Positions 1-7,841 of a stretch of DNA of 56,661 nt are shown one piece after another. Every line of letters starts with the position of its first letter. The stretch's first letter is position 1. The notes below the pieces were generated by a model that did not search any database, was not told the origin of the DNA, and saw only the letters and a list, made by a program, of their open reading frames with translations. The translations under genes were made by a program, and so were the position numbers. The stretch is from an uncultured Lachnospiraceae bacterium (GTDB taxonomy: Bacteria > Bacillota > Clostridia > Lachnospirales > Lachnospiraceae): contig CANAPP010000017.1 in the NCBI GenBank assembly GCA_947363565.1, positions 1 through 56,661 of the forward strand, given 5' to 3'.

Positions 1-704
1 ATTTTTATCCTGCGGCCTGCGAGTTCCGTTTTGGAAACGGCAAGATCGACCGGATCGATACCTGCGTGGATGGGGATAAGGTGTATGTGAAGGTGCTTGA
101 TTATAAGACGGGCAGCAAGGCATTTGACGTGGTGGCGCTATATCACGGCCTGCAGCTCCAGCTTATGGTGTATATGGATGCGGCGCTCACCGCCCAGAAG
201 GGGAGGTATCCGGAAAAGGAAGTTATCCCTGCCGGGGTATTTTACTACAGACTCAGTGACCCGGTTGTGGATAAGCAGGAGCCGGACGTGGAGACGGCGG
301 TCTTAAAGGAATTGAGGCCGGACGGTATGATAAGTCTCCGGGATGAGGTGTTAAAGCACCTGGATCAGAAGCAGTCCGGAGAGTCATTTGCGGTTCCGGT
401 AAAATACAACAAAAACGGCAGTCTTTCGAAGAATTCAAAGGTGGTTTCAGAGGATGAGTTCCGATTGATGATGGATCACGCCCTGAAAAAGATTGAGACT
501 GCCCACAGTGAGATCTTAAGGGGGGACACTGCGCCGGCACCTTACCGCAGAGGGACGGAGACGGGATGCGATTACTGCAAGTACCGCCATGTGTGCGGCT
601 TTGATTTTAAGGTGCCGGGATACCGTTACCGGGAGATCAGGAAGATGACGAAGGAAGAGGCGCTGGCAGCTATGAAACGGACGGCAGAGATAGAAGAGGT
701 ATAA
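1..704 (+). CDS. addB: AddB, ATP-dependent helicase/nuclease subunit B, C-terminal part (5' end outside window)
   Basis: This open frame runs in from the left edge (first complete codon at position 3), so only about the last 234 residues are present. It carries the end of the RecB-like nuclease domain: GKIDRID followed by LDYKTG, the D...DYK metal-binding core of the PD-(D/E)XK fold. Near the C-terminus CDYCKYRHVC gives the C-x2-C-x5-C cysteines that, with one cysteine far upstream and outside the window, bind the AddB 4Fe-4S cluster. AddB works with AddA to process double-strand breaks up to Chi sites. It ends three bases before addA, so the two are co-translated. The ORF calls that begin at GTG 66 are internal to the gene. 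Confidence 0.93.
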   Translation, partial: FYPAACEFRFGNGKIDRIDTCVDGDKVYVKVLDYKTGSKAFDVVALYHGLQLQLMVYMDAALTAQKGRYPEKEVIPAGVFYYRLSDPVVDKQEPDVETAVLKELRPDGMISLRDEVLKHLDQKQSGESFAVPVKYNKNGSLSKNSKVVSEDEFRLMMDHALKKIETAHSEILRGDTAPAPYRRGTETGCDYCKYRHVCGFDFKVPGYRYREIRKMTKEEALAAMKRTAEIEEV

Positions 705-707
705 GAT

Positions 708-3700
708 ATGGGAGTGTCATGGACGGAAGAACAAAAGAAAGTCATCGAGCTTCGGGGGCGCAATATCCTTGTCTCGGCGGCGGCCGGTTCGGGAAAGACC
801 GCCGTCTTAGTTGAGCGGATCATCAGGATGCTGACGGCGAAGGATGAGCCGGTAAGTGTAGACCAGCTTTTGATCGTGACATTTACCGAGGCGGCAGCAG
901 CGGAGATGAAGGAGCGTATCCTGAGGGCCATCGAAAAAAAGCTCGGGGAATATCCGGATGATGAGCACCTCATCCAGCAGGCTACCTTGATCCACAATGC
1001 GCAGATCACGACTATCCACAGCTTCTGCCTGTCGGTCATCAGGGATCATTTTCATGTGATCGACTTAGACCCGGGCTTTCGGATCGGGGAAGAGGGGGAG
1101 CTTAAGCTTCTGCGCCACGATGTGCTCGACGAGCTTTTGGAGGAGCGGTATGGGGCCGGGGAGCAGGACTTCCTTGACTTTGTGTCGGCTTACGGAAGCG
1201 GGCGGGATGATAAAAGGATCGAGGAGCTGATCTTAAAGATCTATGAATTTTCCCGCAGTTATCCGGACGCGGAAGGCTGGCTTTCTTCTTGTGTAAATGC
1301 TTACCGTGCCGGGACAAAAGAGGAGCTTTCAGAAAGCTTTGTGGTACACTACGCCGCAGCGAATACCCGGCGGTATCTTATGGATGCCTGCGAGCTTTTG
1401 GAACAGGGGCTCTCGGTGTGCGGCGAGCCGGACGGCCCGGCGGCCTATGAGGCGGCGCTGCTTTCGGATATGCGGATGATCGAAGGGATCCTTTCGGAGG
1501 ATACATATGCCGGGCTTTTGGAGAAAATGCGCGGCATAGCCTGGGTGCGGCTTGCCGCCAACCGGGACAAGACCGTATCGGAGGAGAAGCTTTCAAAGGT
1601 TAAGGCGATCCGTGAGGAGGTAAAAGGACTGGTAAAGGATATTGCCGCGCAGTATTTTTATCAGGATATGGACGGCATGCTTGAAGATCTCAGGCTGTGC
1701 CGGCCCATGATGGAGGTCCTTGCCAGATTGGTGACAGAATTTGCCCGCAGGTTCGAGGAAAAGAAGCGGGATAAGGAGATGATTGATTTTTCCGATATGG
1801 AGCAGTATGCCCTGCGGATCCTGACCGAGCGGCGGGAGGGGGAGCTTCGACCGTCGGCGGTGGCGGCAGAGTACCGGCAGCAGTTTCTTGAGATCATGAT
1901 CGATGAATACCAGGACAGCAACTTTTTGCAGGAGGCCATACTGACGAGCATTTCCAGGGTGTCAGAGGGGCAGTATAACATTTTTATGGTGGGGGACGTC
2001 AAACAGAGCATCTACCGTTTCCGACTGTCAAGACCTCAGCTTTTTATGGAAAAATTCGACACTTACAGTCTTACGGATGGGAAGAAGCAGCGGATCGACC
2101 TGCATAAAAATTTCCGCAGCCGCCGGGAGGTGCTTGACAGTGCCAATTATATCTTCCGGCAGATCATGACGAAGCCTTTGGGAGGTATCGCCTATGATGA
2201 CCGGTCGGCGCTGTATGCAGGAGCCGATTACCCGGATTATGGAGAAGACGCGGCGACGGAAGTGCTTGTCATCGACAGCGGTACGGGAGCGGTGAACATG
2301 GAGGCGTCTGAAACGGAAAGGGGAGGTTCTCCGGTTGGGAAGGCTTCCCTGGGAGAAGACGGTTATGGGGGGGAGGATGCACCGGTGCAGGAGCCTGACC
2401 AGAAAGGGCAGGCCATGTCGGAGCGGGAGCTTGAGGCGCGGGCCATCGCAGGGCGTATCCGGGAGCTTTTAAGAGAGCATAAAGTGACGGATAAGGAGAG
2501 CGGGAAGCTCAGGGCGGTCCGGTATTCGGATATCGTGATCCTTACCCGGAGCGTGAAGGGATACGCGGATATTTTTACAGAGGTACTGAGCAGAGAGGGG
2601 ATCCCGGCTTATGCGGGAACAAAGGAAGGGTATTTTAAGACGCAGGAGATCGGCGTGCTGCTTGACTACCTGCGGGTGATCGATAATATTTACCAGGATA
2701 TCCCGCTGGCGGCGGTACTTACTTCACCGTTTTGCGGCCTGACGGAGCAGGAGCTGGCGACGGTGAGAAGTGCGTACAGCAAGGTTCCTTTTTACCGGGC
2801 AGTCCTGCGTTACCGGGCTGAGGGGGAAAAGGAGGATCTCAGGAGAAAGCTTGACCGGTGCCTTGCGCAGATGGAACAGTTCAGGGAACGTGTGCCCTTT
2901 ACTCCTGCCCACGAGCTTTTAAGACGGATCCTTGAAGATACCGGGTACGGGGAGTTTGTCGCGGCTATGCCCGGCGGCCAGCAGAGAAGGGCTAACCTTG
3001 ACATGCTTTTGGAGAAGGCGAAGGCATATGCGTCCACCAGTTATAAGGGGCTGTTTCATTTTGTGCGCTATATCGAGCAGTTAAAGAAGTATGATGTGGA
3101 TTACGGCGAGGCGACGCTTGAGGATGAGCAGTCGGATACGGTTCGGGTAATGACGATCCATAAGAGCAAGGGCCTGGAGTTCCCGGTAGTGTTTGTCGCG
3201 GGCCTGGGGAAGCGGTTCAATATGCAGGATGCAAGGAGCAGCGTGGTCCTTCACGCGGATCTGGGCGTGGGGCTTGACGCTGTGGAGCAGAAAAAGCGGA
3301 CAAAGAGTCCGAGTATCGTAAAAAAGGTGATCCAGAAGGAGGAGGCTCTTGATACGCTGGGGGAGGAGCTTCGGATCCTGTACGTTGCTTTGACCCGGGC
3401 GAAGGAAAAGCTTATCCTCACCGGGACAGTTTCCGACCTGGAAAAGAAGATGGAAAGCTGCGGGATGGTAAAGGGTCAAAAAAAGGCGGAATTAAGCTTT
3501 GGCAGGCTCAGCAAAGCGACCACTTACTGGGACTTTATCCTTCCGGCGCTGATGAGGCTTGGAGCGGATGTGCCGGTGCGGCTGCGGACTCTTGCATTTT
3601 CGGATATCGTGCGGGAAGAGGTCGCAGAGGAGACGGTAGGGCGGATGACAAAGGCGGCGCTTGAGCAGTGGGATACGGATAAGGTGTATGACGGCCGGGT

Positions 3701-4433
3701 CAGGGAGTATCTTAAGGAGCAGTTCGGCTACCGCTATCCTTACGCCGGCAGCCGGCAGCAGAAATTAAAGTTTACCGTGTCGGAGCTTAAGAAGCGGGTG
3801 CATTATCTGGAGACGGTGGAAGAGGGCGCGAAGCCGGAGGAACTGTACGGCGAGGTAATCTATGAGGAGCCGGAAGTGGTGCCGCTTATCCCGAAGTTCA
3901 TGAAAGATGAGGAGGAGATTTCCGGGGCATCGCGGGGGACGGCGTACCACCGGGTGCTGGAGCTTTTAGATTTCCGTAAGGAATATACAAAGGAGCTTCT
4001 TGAGGAGGAGATGGAACGTTTCAAGGAAGAAGGAAGGATCCCGAAGGAGATGGTATCTTTCATCCGGACGCAGGATATCCTGGGGTTTCTTAACTGTACG
4101 GCGGGCAGGAGGATGAGGGCGTGCGCCCTTGCGGGGAAGCTTAAAAAGGAGCAGCCCTTTGTGCTGGGAGTCAGTGCAAGGGAGTTGTACCCCGGGGAGC
4201 AGGAAGGGGAGCTTATCTTAGTGCAGGGGATCATTGACGTTTATTTTGAGGAGCCGGACGGGATTGTGGTGCTGGACTATAAGACGGATAAGGCGGATAA
4301 TGCGAAGGAGCTTGCGGATAAATATCATGCCCAGCTTGATTACTACGGGAAGGCTCTTGCGCAGATGACCGGGAAGCGGGTGAAGGAAAAGATCATCTAT
4401 TCCTTTGGGCTTAAGAAGGAGATCGTGCTGTGA
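708..4433 (+). CDS. addA: AddA, ATP-dependent helicase/nuclease subunit A
   Basis: At 1241 residues this matches the usual size of AddA. Walker A (AAAGSGKT) lies at residues 24-31, UvrD/PcrA-type helicase motifs follow (IDEYQDSN, VGDVKQSIYRFR, TIHKSKGLEFP, LYVALTRAKEKL), and the C-terminal RecB-like nuclease has GIIDVYF and LDYKTD (about 1189-1194). It is the 3'-5' helicase motor and one of the two nucleases of the AddAB recombination-repair complex. The ATG lies 4 nt after the addB stop, with a GA-rich ribosome binding site inside addB. A Gly/Glu-rich stretch around residues 530-570 looks like a flexible linker. No frameshift is seen. Confidence 0.97.
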   Translation: MGVSWTEEQKKVIELRGRNILVSAAAGSGKTAVLVERIIRMLTAKDEPVSVDQLLIVTFTEAAAAEMKERILRAIEKKLGEYPDDEHLIQQATLIHNAQITTIHSFCLSVIRDHFHVIDLDPGFRIGEEGELKLLRHDVLDELLEERYGAGEQDFLDFVSAYGSGRDDKRIEELILKIYEFSRSYPDAEGWLSSCVNAYRAGTKEELSESFVVHYAAANTRRYLMDACELLEQGLSVCGEPDGPAAYEAALLSDMRMIEGILSEDTYAGLLEKMRGIAWVRLAANRDKTVSEEKLSKVKAIREEVKGLVKDIAAQYFYQDMDGMLEDLRLCRPMMEVLARLVTEFARRFEEKKRDKEMIDFSDMEQYALRILTERREGELRPSAVAAEYRQQFLEIMIDEYQDSNFLQEAILTSISRVSEGQYNIFMVGDVKQSIYRFRLSRPQLFMEKFDTYSLTDGKKQRIDLHKNFRSRREVLDSANYIFRQIMTKPLGGIAYDDRSALYAGADYPDYGEDAATEVLVIDSGTGAVNMEASETERGGSPVGKASLGEDGYGGEDAPVQEPDQKGQAMSERELEARAIAGRIRELLREHKVTDKESGKLRAVRYSDIVILTRSVKGYADIFTEVLSREGIPAYAGTKEGYFKTQEIGVLLDYLRVIDNIYQDIPLAAVLTSPFCGLTEQELATVRSAYSKVPFYRAVLRYRAEGEKEDLRRKLDRCLAQMEQFRERVPFTPAHELLRRILEDTGYGEFVAAMPGGQQRRANLDMLLEKAKAYASTSYKGLFHFVRYIEQLKKYDVDYGEATLEDEQSDTVRVMTIHKSKGLEFPVVFVAGLGKRFNMQDARSSVVLHADLGVGLDAVEQKKRTKSPSIVKKVIQKEEALDTLGEELRILYVALTRAKEKLILTGTVSDLEKKMESCGMVKGQKKAELSFGRLSKATTYWDFILPALMRLGADVPVRLRTLAFSDIVREEVAEETVGRMTKAALEQWDTDKVYDGRVREYLKEQFGYRYPYAGSRQQKLKFTVSELKKRVHYLETVEEGAKPEELYGEVIYEEPEVVPLIPKFMKDEEEISGASRGTAYHRVLELLDFRKEYTKELLEEEMERFKEEGRIPKEMVSFIRTQDILGFLNCTAGRRMRACALAGKLKKEQPFVLGVSARELYPGEQEGELILVQGIIDVYFEEPDGIVVLDYKTDKADNAKELADKYHAQLDYYGKALAQMTGKRVKEKIIYSFGLKKEIVL

Positions 4434-4485
4434 AGGAAGATGGAAAAAGGCCCGTCGGGCGCGGCCGGATGATGGAGGTGAGAGC

Positions 4486-4761
4486 ATGGATGTCCATATG
4501 GCGGCGGCCGTGTATCTGGCAGCGGTGAATATCGTGACGTTCGCGGTGTTTGGCCGGGATAAGATAAAGGCCAGATGGGGCGGATGGCGGGTGCCGGAAA
4601 AGACGCTCCTTTTGCTGGCGGTGCTCGGCGGGAGCATCGGGGCGTGGATTGGGATGAAGGTGTTCAGGCATAAGATCCGGAAGGGGAGATTTAAGGCCGG
4701 GATACTGGCGATACTGACGCTACAGTGCGCAGGGGCGGTATTGTTGTGGAAGATGAGGTGA
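4486..4761 (+). CDS. DUF1294 family small membrane protein
   Basis: The product is 91 residues long. It shows the DUF1294 pattern: an N-terminal hydrophobic helix, then FGRDKIKA, WRVPEKTLL, GGSIGAWIGMKVFRHK and a second hydrophobic helix at the C-terminus. The family's function is unknown. I place the start at ATG 4486 because GGAGGTGAGAGC lies directly upstream; the longer reading from 4405 would overlap addA and has no ribosome binding site. It follows addA by 52 bp and probably shares its transcript, and the hairpin at 4881-4939 ends the run. Confidence 0.85.
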   Translation: MDVHMAAAVYLAAVNIVTFAVFGRDKIKARWGGWRVPEKTLLLLAVLGGSIGAWIGMKVFRHKIRKGRFKAGILAILTLQCAGAVLLWKMR

Positions 4762-4880
4762 ATAATGAATAAAAGCAGCAAGGCCTTGCTTATTGTTTGC
4801 TGATCAGATACGATGGATAATACCGGCAGATGCCTGCAGGCTTAATCTACAGCAACCGGTTCTGTTATCGCCCATTTTAC

Positions 4881-4939
4881 AAAAAAGAAAAGAACCATGT
4901 AGTGACGGATAGTATCCGGCGGGCACATGGTTCTTTTTT
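4881..4939 (+). terminator. Rho-independent terminator after addA / DUF1294
   Basis: AGAACCATGT (4891-4900) pairs perfectly with ACATGGTTCT (4925-4934), and an A-rich left flank faces a run of six T at 4934-4939. The loop holds a second small GGATA/TATCC stem. The A/T flanks would let it act in both directions. It separates the addAB unit from the padR promoter. Confidence 0.75.
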
Positions 4940-4951
4940 AAAATTATTATA

Positions 4952-4982
4952 TTGACAAATAATATTATACATCATATAATAT
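4952..4982 (+). promoter_or_regulatory. padR operon promoter with overlapping inverted-repeat operator
   Basis: TTGACA (4952-4957) and TATAAT (4975-4980) are both perfect consensus hexamers with 17 bp between them. A perfect inverted repeat, ATATTATA (4962-4969) and TATAATAT (4975-4982) with a 5-bp centre, covers the spacer and the whole -10 box. A repressor bound there would block RNA polymerase. The first gene downstream is padR, so autorepression by the PadR protein is the likely reading (inference from PadR practice). Confidence 0.8.
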
Positions 4983-5052
4983 AGTCATAAAAATAATATT
5001 GTAAAGCTATAGAATATTGTAAACCCAAGAAATTTGAAAGAGGAGTGGGCAT

Positions 5053-5376
5053 ATGGTATTTAACACAGGAGCAGCGCTCTTGGATGCGATCGTGCTGGCG
5101 GTTGTGTCCAGAGACAAGGAAGGCACCTATGGATACAAGATCACGCAGGACGTAAGAAAGGCCATAGAAGTGTCGGAATCCACTCTGTACCCTGTGCTGC
5201 GGCGTCTTCAGAAGGACGACTGCCTGGAAGTATATGACAGGCAGTTTGACGGGCGGAACCGGAGATACTACAAGGTGACGGAGAAGGGAACAGCGCAGCT
5301 TGAGCTGTACGAGACGGAGTGGAAGAATTATTCCAGCAGGATTAATGGATTATTTGAAGGAGGAGAGTCTGCATGA
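5053..5376 (+). CDS. PadR family transcriptional regulator
   Basis: The product has 107 residues, the usual size of the short PadR subgroup: one winged helix-turn-helix plus a C-terminal dimerisation helix. GTYGYKITQDV, ESTLYPVLRRLQKDDCL and GRNRRYYKVTEKG are the family signatures. AGAGGAG stands nine bases before the ATG. The stop codon overlaps the start of the DUF1700 gene in an ATGA, so translation is coupled. PadR proteins of this size often repress membrane-protein operons and respond to envelope-active compounds; the ligand here is unknown. Confidence 0.9.
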   Translation: MVFNTGAALLDAIVLAVVSRDKEGTYGYKITQDVRKAIEVSESTLYPVLRRLQKDDCLEVYDRQFDGRNRRYYKVTEKGTAQLELYETEWKNYSSRINGLFEGGESA

Positions 5377-6113
5377 ACCGCATAGAATTTATGACTGAAC
5401 TGGCTGCACTTTTGCAGGATGTGCCGGAGGAAGAGCGAAGAGATGCAATGCAGTTCTATAATGATTATTTTGACGATGCCGGCGAGGATAAGGAAGGCGA
5501 GGTGATCGCCGAACTTGAAAGCCCGGGGAAGGTGGCTGAGAGGATCAAGGCGGATCTTCTCGGGCAGCAGACGGAAAAGGAGTATACCGAGACAGGCTGC
5601 CGGGACAGGAGCAGTGAGGAGAAGAATATGCCGGTTAAAGGAAGCGGGGCATACCAAAAAGACACCGGTGATTACGGCTACCGGGAGTATCAGTATGGAG
5701 ACGGCGGCCAGGATAAGGATGAGCAGAAACCCTGGAGCAGCAATATCTTAAAGGTGATCTTGATCATTGCGATCATCCTTGTCGGAGCACCGGTCATCAT
5801 CCCGTGTGCGTTCGCCATAATCGCAGTAGCCGTGGCAGGGATCACAGCATTGTTTGCCTTCTTTTTTGCGATCGTGCTTTGCTTTATCGTGGTTGCCATC
5901 GTTGGGGCAGTGCTTGTGGGCGCGGGGCTTTTGACATTGATCCCAGAGATAGCGGTGGGTCTTGCGCTTATCGGGACAGGGCTGATCCTGGGTGTGATCG
6001 GGACTGTCGGAACAGTGGCGGGCGTTAAGCTTTGTATCGTCGTACTCCCTGGGATATGCAGAGGGATCATATGGATGTGCAGAAGACCGTTCCAGAGAAA
6101 GGCGGTGGTATAG
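5373..6113 (+). CDS. DUF1700 (HAAS-domain) membrane protein
   Basis: This 246-residue protein starts with the HAAS/DUF1700 signature (about residues 1-60: helical, with AALLQDVPEEERRDAMQFYNDYF and a PGKVAERIKADL motif). A charged linker of about 65 residues follows, then four or five hydrophobic helices between about residue 123 and 235. HAAS domains commonly sit next to PadR regulators and are thought to be sensor or partner domains at the membrane. The start overlaps padR by 4 nt, and AAGGAGGAG lies in the padR end. Exact function is unknown. Confidence 0.85.
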   Translation: MNRIEFMTELAALLQDVPEEERRDAMQFYNDYFDDAGEDKEGEVIAELESPGKVAERIKADLLGQQTEKEYTETGCRDRSSEEKNMPVKGSGAYQKDTGDYGYREYQYGDGGQDKDEQKPWSSNILKVILIIAIILVGAPVIIPCAFAIIAVAVAGITALFAFFFAIVLCFIVVAIVGAVLVGAGLLTLIPEIAVGLALIGTGLILGVIGTVGTVAGVKLCIVVLPGICRGIIWMCRRPFQRKAVV

Positions 6114-6115
6114 GG

Positions 6116-7114
6116 ATGAGAAGAGGATGGAAGATATTCTGGATCGTATGCGGGATATGCGCCGGTGTCGGGCTGGTGTGCTGTGCGCTGGCATTTGTCA
6201 TGGGTGTGACGCATGAGGCCATCGAGAACCGGTTCCCGAACGGGATTGGCATAGTCGGACATATCATTGATGACGATGATGATTATGATGATTATGATGA
6301 TGACTACGACGATGATTACGATGATGACGACGATGACGATGACTACGACGGTGACGATGGCTACGAGGATAACGGGTATCCTGACAAAGTCTCCAAGAAT
6401 GCGGGGCATACAGCCGGGAACGGAGAGGTGACGAATATGGGAAGCAGGTCAGAGATCGTGCACGGTACGGGCAGTCAGACATTTACGGGGGTAAACTCGA
6501 TTGATGCCGAAGTGTGGGGCGGATATATCGAAGTGGTATATGATGAGGCTGTGTCCGGTGAGATACGGGTCGAGACAGAGGATATGAATAAAAAAGTCGG
6601 ACTTAAATGCTTTATGGATGAGGATGAGCTTGAGATCGTGACGAGGAAAAAAGTCGTGGGTCTTCCCGGCAGAAAGCCCGGAAAGCTGATCATCCATGTG
6701 CCGAAGGATTATCAGTTCGATGAAGCGTCGATAAGCCTTGCCGGCGGCTACCTTCGTATTGCGGATATCCATGCGTCAAAGCTTTCGGTAAACGTCGGAG
6801 CGGGCGAAGGCATTATCGAGAACTTTACTGCGGTAAAAGCTGAGCTTGAATGCGGAGCGGGAAGCCTTACGGCAGCAGGGACGGCGGACAAAAAAGCAGA
6901 GATTGACTGCGGTGTCGGTGAGATTTCTTACACTGCCGGAGGGAAGGAAGAGGATTATAATTATAAAATTGACTGCGGGATCGGCGAGATCGTCTGCGGG
7001 GAGGCAAGCTTCGGCGGCATCGGCGCAGAGAAGAAGATCAGCAATAATGCGGCGAAAAGCATGGAGATAAGCTGCGGCATGGGGGCTGTGGCGGTCGCGT
7101 TTTCAGAAAAGTAA
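6116..7114 (+). CDS. DUF4097 family membrane-anchored protein with Asp/Tyr-rich segment
   Basis: The product has 332 residues. A transmembrane or signal-anchor helix (about residues 8-33) is followed by an extraordinary acidic run (residues 52-86, 25 Asp of 35, with Tyr between) and then a repetitive beta-rich domain typical of DUF4097 (repeating short strands such as ECGAGSLTAAG, DCGVGEISYTAG, DCGIGEIVCGEA, SCGMGAVAVAF). Each turn carries a Cys-Gly pair. I set the start at ATG 6116, two bases after the DUF1700 stop; the upstream extension to 6032 lies inside DUF1700. The acidic run should lie just outside the membrane and might bind cations (inference). Confidence 0.8.
   Translation: MRRGWKIFWIVCGICAGVGLVCCALAFVMGVTHEAIENRFPNGIGIVGHIIDDDDDYDDYDDDYDDDYDDDDDDDDYDGDDGYEDNGYPDKVSKNAGHTAGNGEVTNMGSRSEIVHGTGSQTFTGVNSIDAEVWGGYIEVVYDEAVSGEIRVETEDMNKKVGLKCFMDEDELEIVTRKKVVGLPGRKPGKLIIHVPKDYQFDEASISLAGGYLRIADIHASKLSVNVGAGEGIIENFTAVKAELECGAGSLTAAGTADKKAEIDCGVGEISYTAGGKEEDYNYKIDCGIGEIVCGEASFGGIGAEKKISNNAAKSMEISCGMGAVAVAFSEK
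6269..6376 (+). repeat. GAY-rich low-complexity tract coding for the Asp/Tyr run
   Basis: About 108 bases are built almost only of GAT, GAC, TAT and TAC codons, giving blocks DDDDDY, DDY, DDDY, DDDY and eight Asp before another Tyr. Such trinucleotide-like DNA can expand or shrink by slippage without changing the frame. Read backwards it gives a long Ile/Val ORF that is not a gene. Confidence 0.85.
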
Positions 7115-7133
7115 AACTTAAGGAGGAAAATAT

Positions 7134-7325
7134 ATGGAACCGAAAAAATTATACCGTTCAAGAAGAAACCGCATGATCTGCGGAGTATGTGCAGGGATTG
7201 CAGAATATTTTAACATTGACCCGACGCTTATCCGGCTGGGCCTGGTGCTTTTGGCATGTACCGGGAGCGGGATACTGGCGTACTTCATCGCGGCGATCAT
7301 CATTCCGGACGACCCGCAGATGTAG
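7134..7325 (+). CDS. PspC domain protein
   Basis: The product is a 63-residue single PspC domain: KLYRSRRNRMICGVCAGIA, then EYFNIDPTLIRL and a transmembrane helix ending in IIIPDDP. PspC proteins sit at the membrane and, in several bacteria, sense or signal envelope stress. AAGGAGGAAAATAT gives a strong ribosome binding site. It is the last gene of the padR module, 19 bp after DUF4097, with a terminator behind it. Confidence 0.9.
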   Translation: MEPKKLYRSRRNRMICGVCAGIAEYFNIDPTLIRLGLVLLACTGSGILAYFIAAIIIPDDPQM

Positions 7326-7349
7326 CACGGGAAAAAGCCTGTATAACTG

Positions 7350-7428
7350 AAAAAAGGATTTTGCCCTGCCAGAGGCCCTGGCGTGTTGGAGCCGGAGCCA
7401 AGAGGATAAGGGCAAAGTCCCTTTTTTA
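7350..7428 (+). terminator. Terminator after pspC
   Basis: A-rich AAAAAAGGATTTTGCCCT (7350-7366) pairs with AGGGCAAAGTCCCTTTTTT (7409-7427), giving a long stem with one G-T pair and a six-T tail. The enclosed 42 bases hold a second palindrome (GCCAG...CTGGC), so the RNA is branched. It closes the padR operon. Confidence 0.75.
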
Positions 7429-7528
7429 TGCCTGTATATTTTGCGGGAGAGTGTCAATACTTATAGCGTGGCCGGCAGCGCCGGTGCGATACAGCAAATG
7501 CCGGTAATCAATGAAAGGAGTGTTATCG

Positions 7529-7723
7529 ATGGCAGGGAAAAAGCAAAAAGAGATTAAGCTTGAGGAATTGACACGGGAAGAGAAGATGAAATACGAGATC
7601 GCAGAGGAGCTTGGGCTTCTGGACAGGGTGATGGCGGACGGCTGGCGCTCTCTGTCCTCAAAGGAGACAGGCAGGATCGGAGGGCTGCTTGCCAGGAGAA
7701 AACGGGCAGCCGGGCAAAAATAA
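7529..7723 (+). CDS. Alpha/beta-type small acid-soluble spore protein (SASP)
   Basis: The product has 64 residues and is basic. The segment KYEIAEELGLLDRV is the site recognised by the germination protease in this family, and KETGRIGGLLARR matches the C-terminal DNA-binding helix. These proteins coat spore DNA and protect it from UV and heat. I chose ATG 7529 because AAAGGAG (7514-7520) sits eight bases upstream; that motif overlaps the alternative start ATG 7511. The gene stands alone and suggests the organism sporulates. A forespore (sigma-G) promoter is expected but I could not identify one with confidence. Confidence 0.78.
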   Translation: MAGKKQKEIKLEELTREEKMKYEIAEELGLLDRVMADGWRSLSSKETGRIGGLLARRKRAAGQK

Positions 7724-7770
7724 CGAAAATATTACGAATGTTAATAAGTGTGAAAATTTTTTGACATCTG

Positions 7771-7799
7771 TTGAAAATAGAAGTTCCTTTTGCTATAAT
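7771..7799 (+). promoter_or_regulatory. Extended -10 promoter of the WecG-like gene
   Basis: TTGAAA (7771-7776), 17 bp, then TGC-TATAAT (7791-7799) with the extended -10 TG. A consensus TTGACA also occurs at 7761, but it is 27 bp away and wrongly spaced. The start codon follows at 7842. Confidence 0.75.
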
Positions 7800-7841
7800 C
7801 GTAAAACCAGTAAAGTAAAGTACGGTAGCAGTGGTGGATAT

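Noticed and set aside
5690-6409. 239-codon minus-strand ORF with a long Ile/Val run
   Set aside because: It is the reverse reading of the Asp/Tyr tract and the DUF1700 gene; no ribosome binding site.
7761-7766. Consensus TTGACA upstream of the WecG-like gene
   Set aside because: It is 27 bp from the TATAAT; TTGAAA at 7771 has the right 17-bp spacing.
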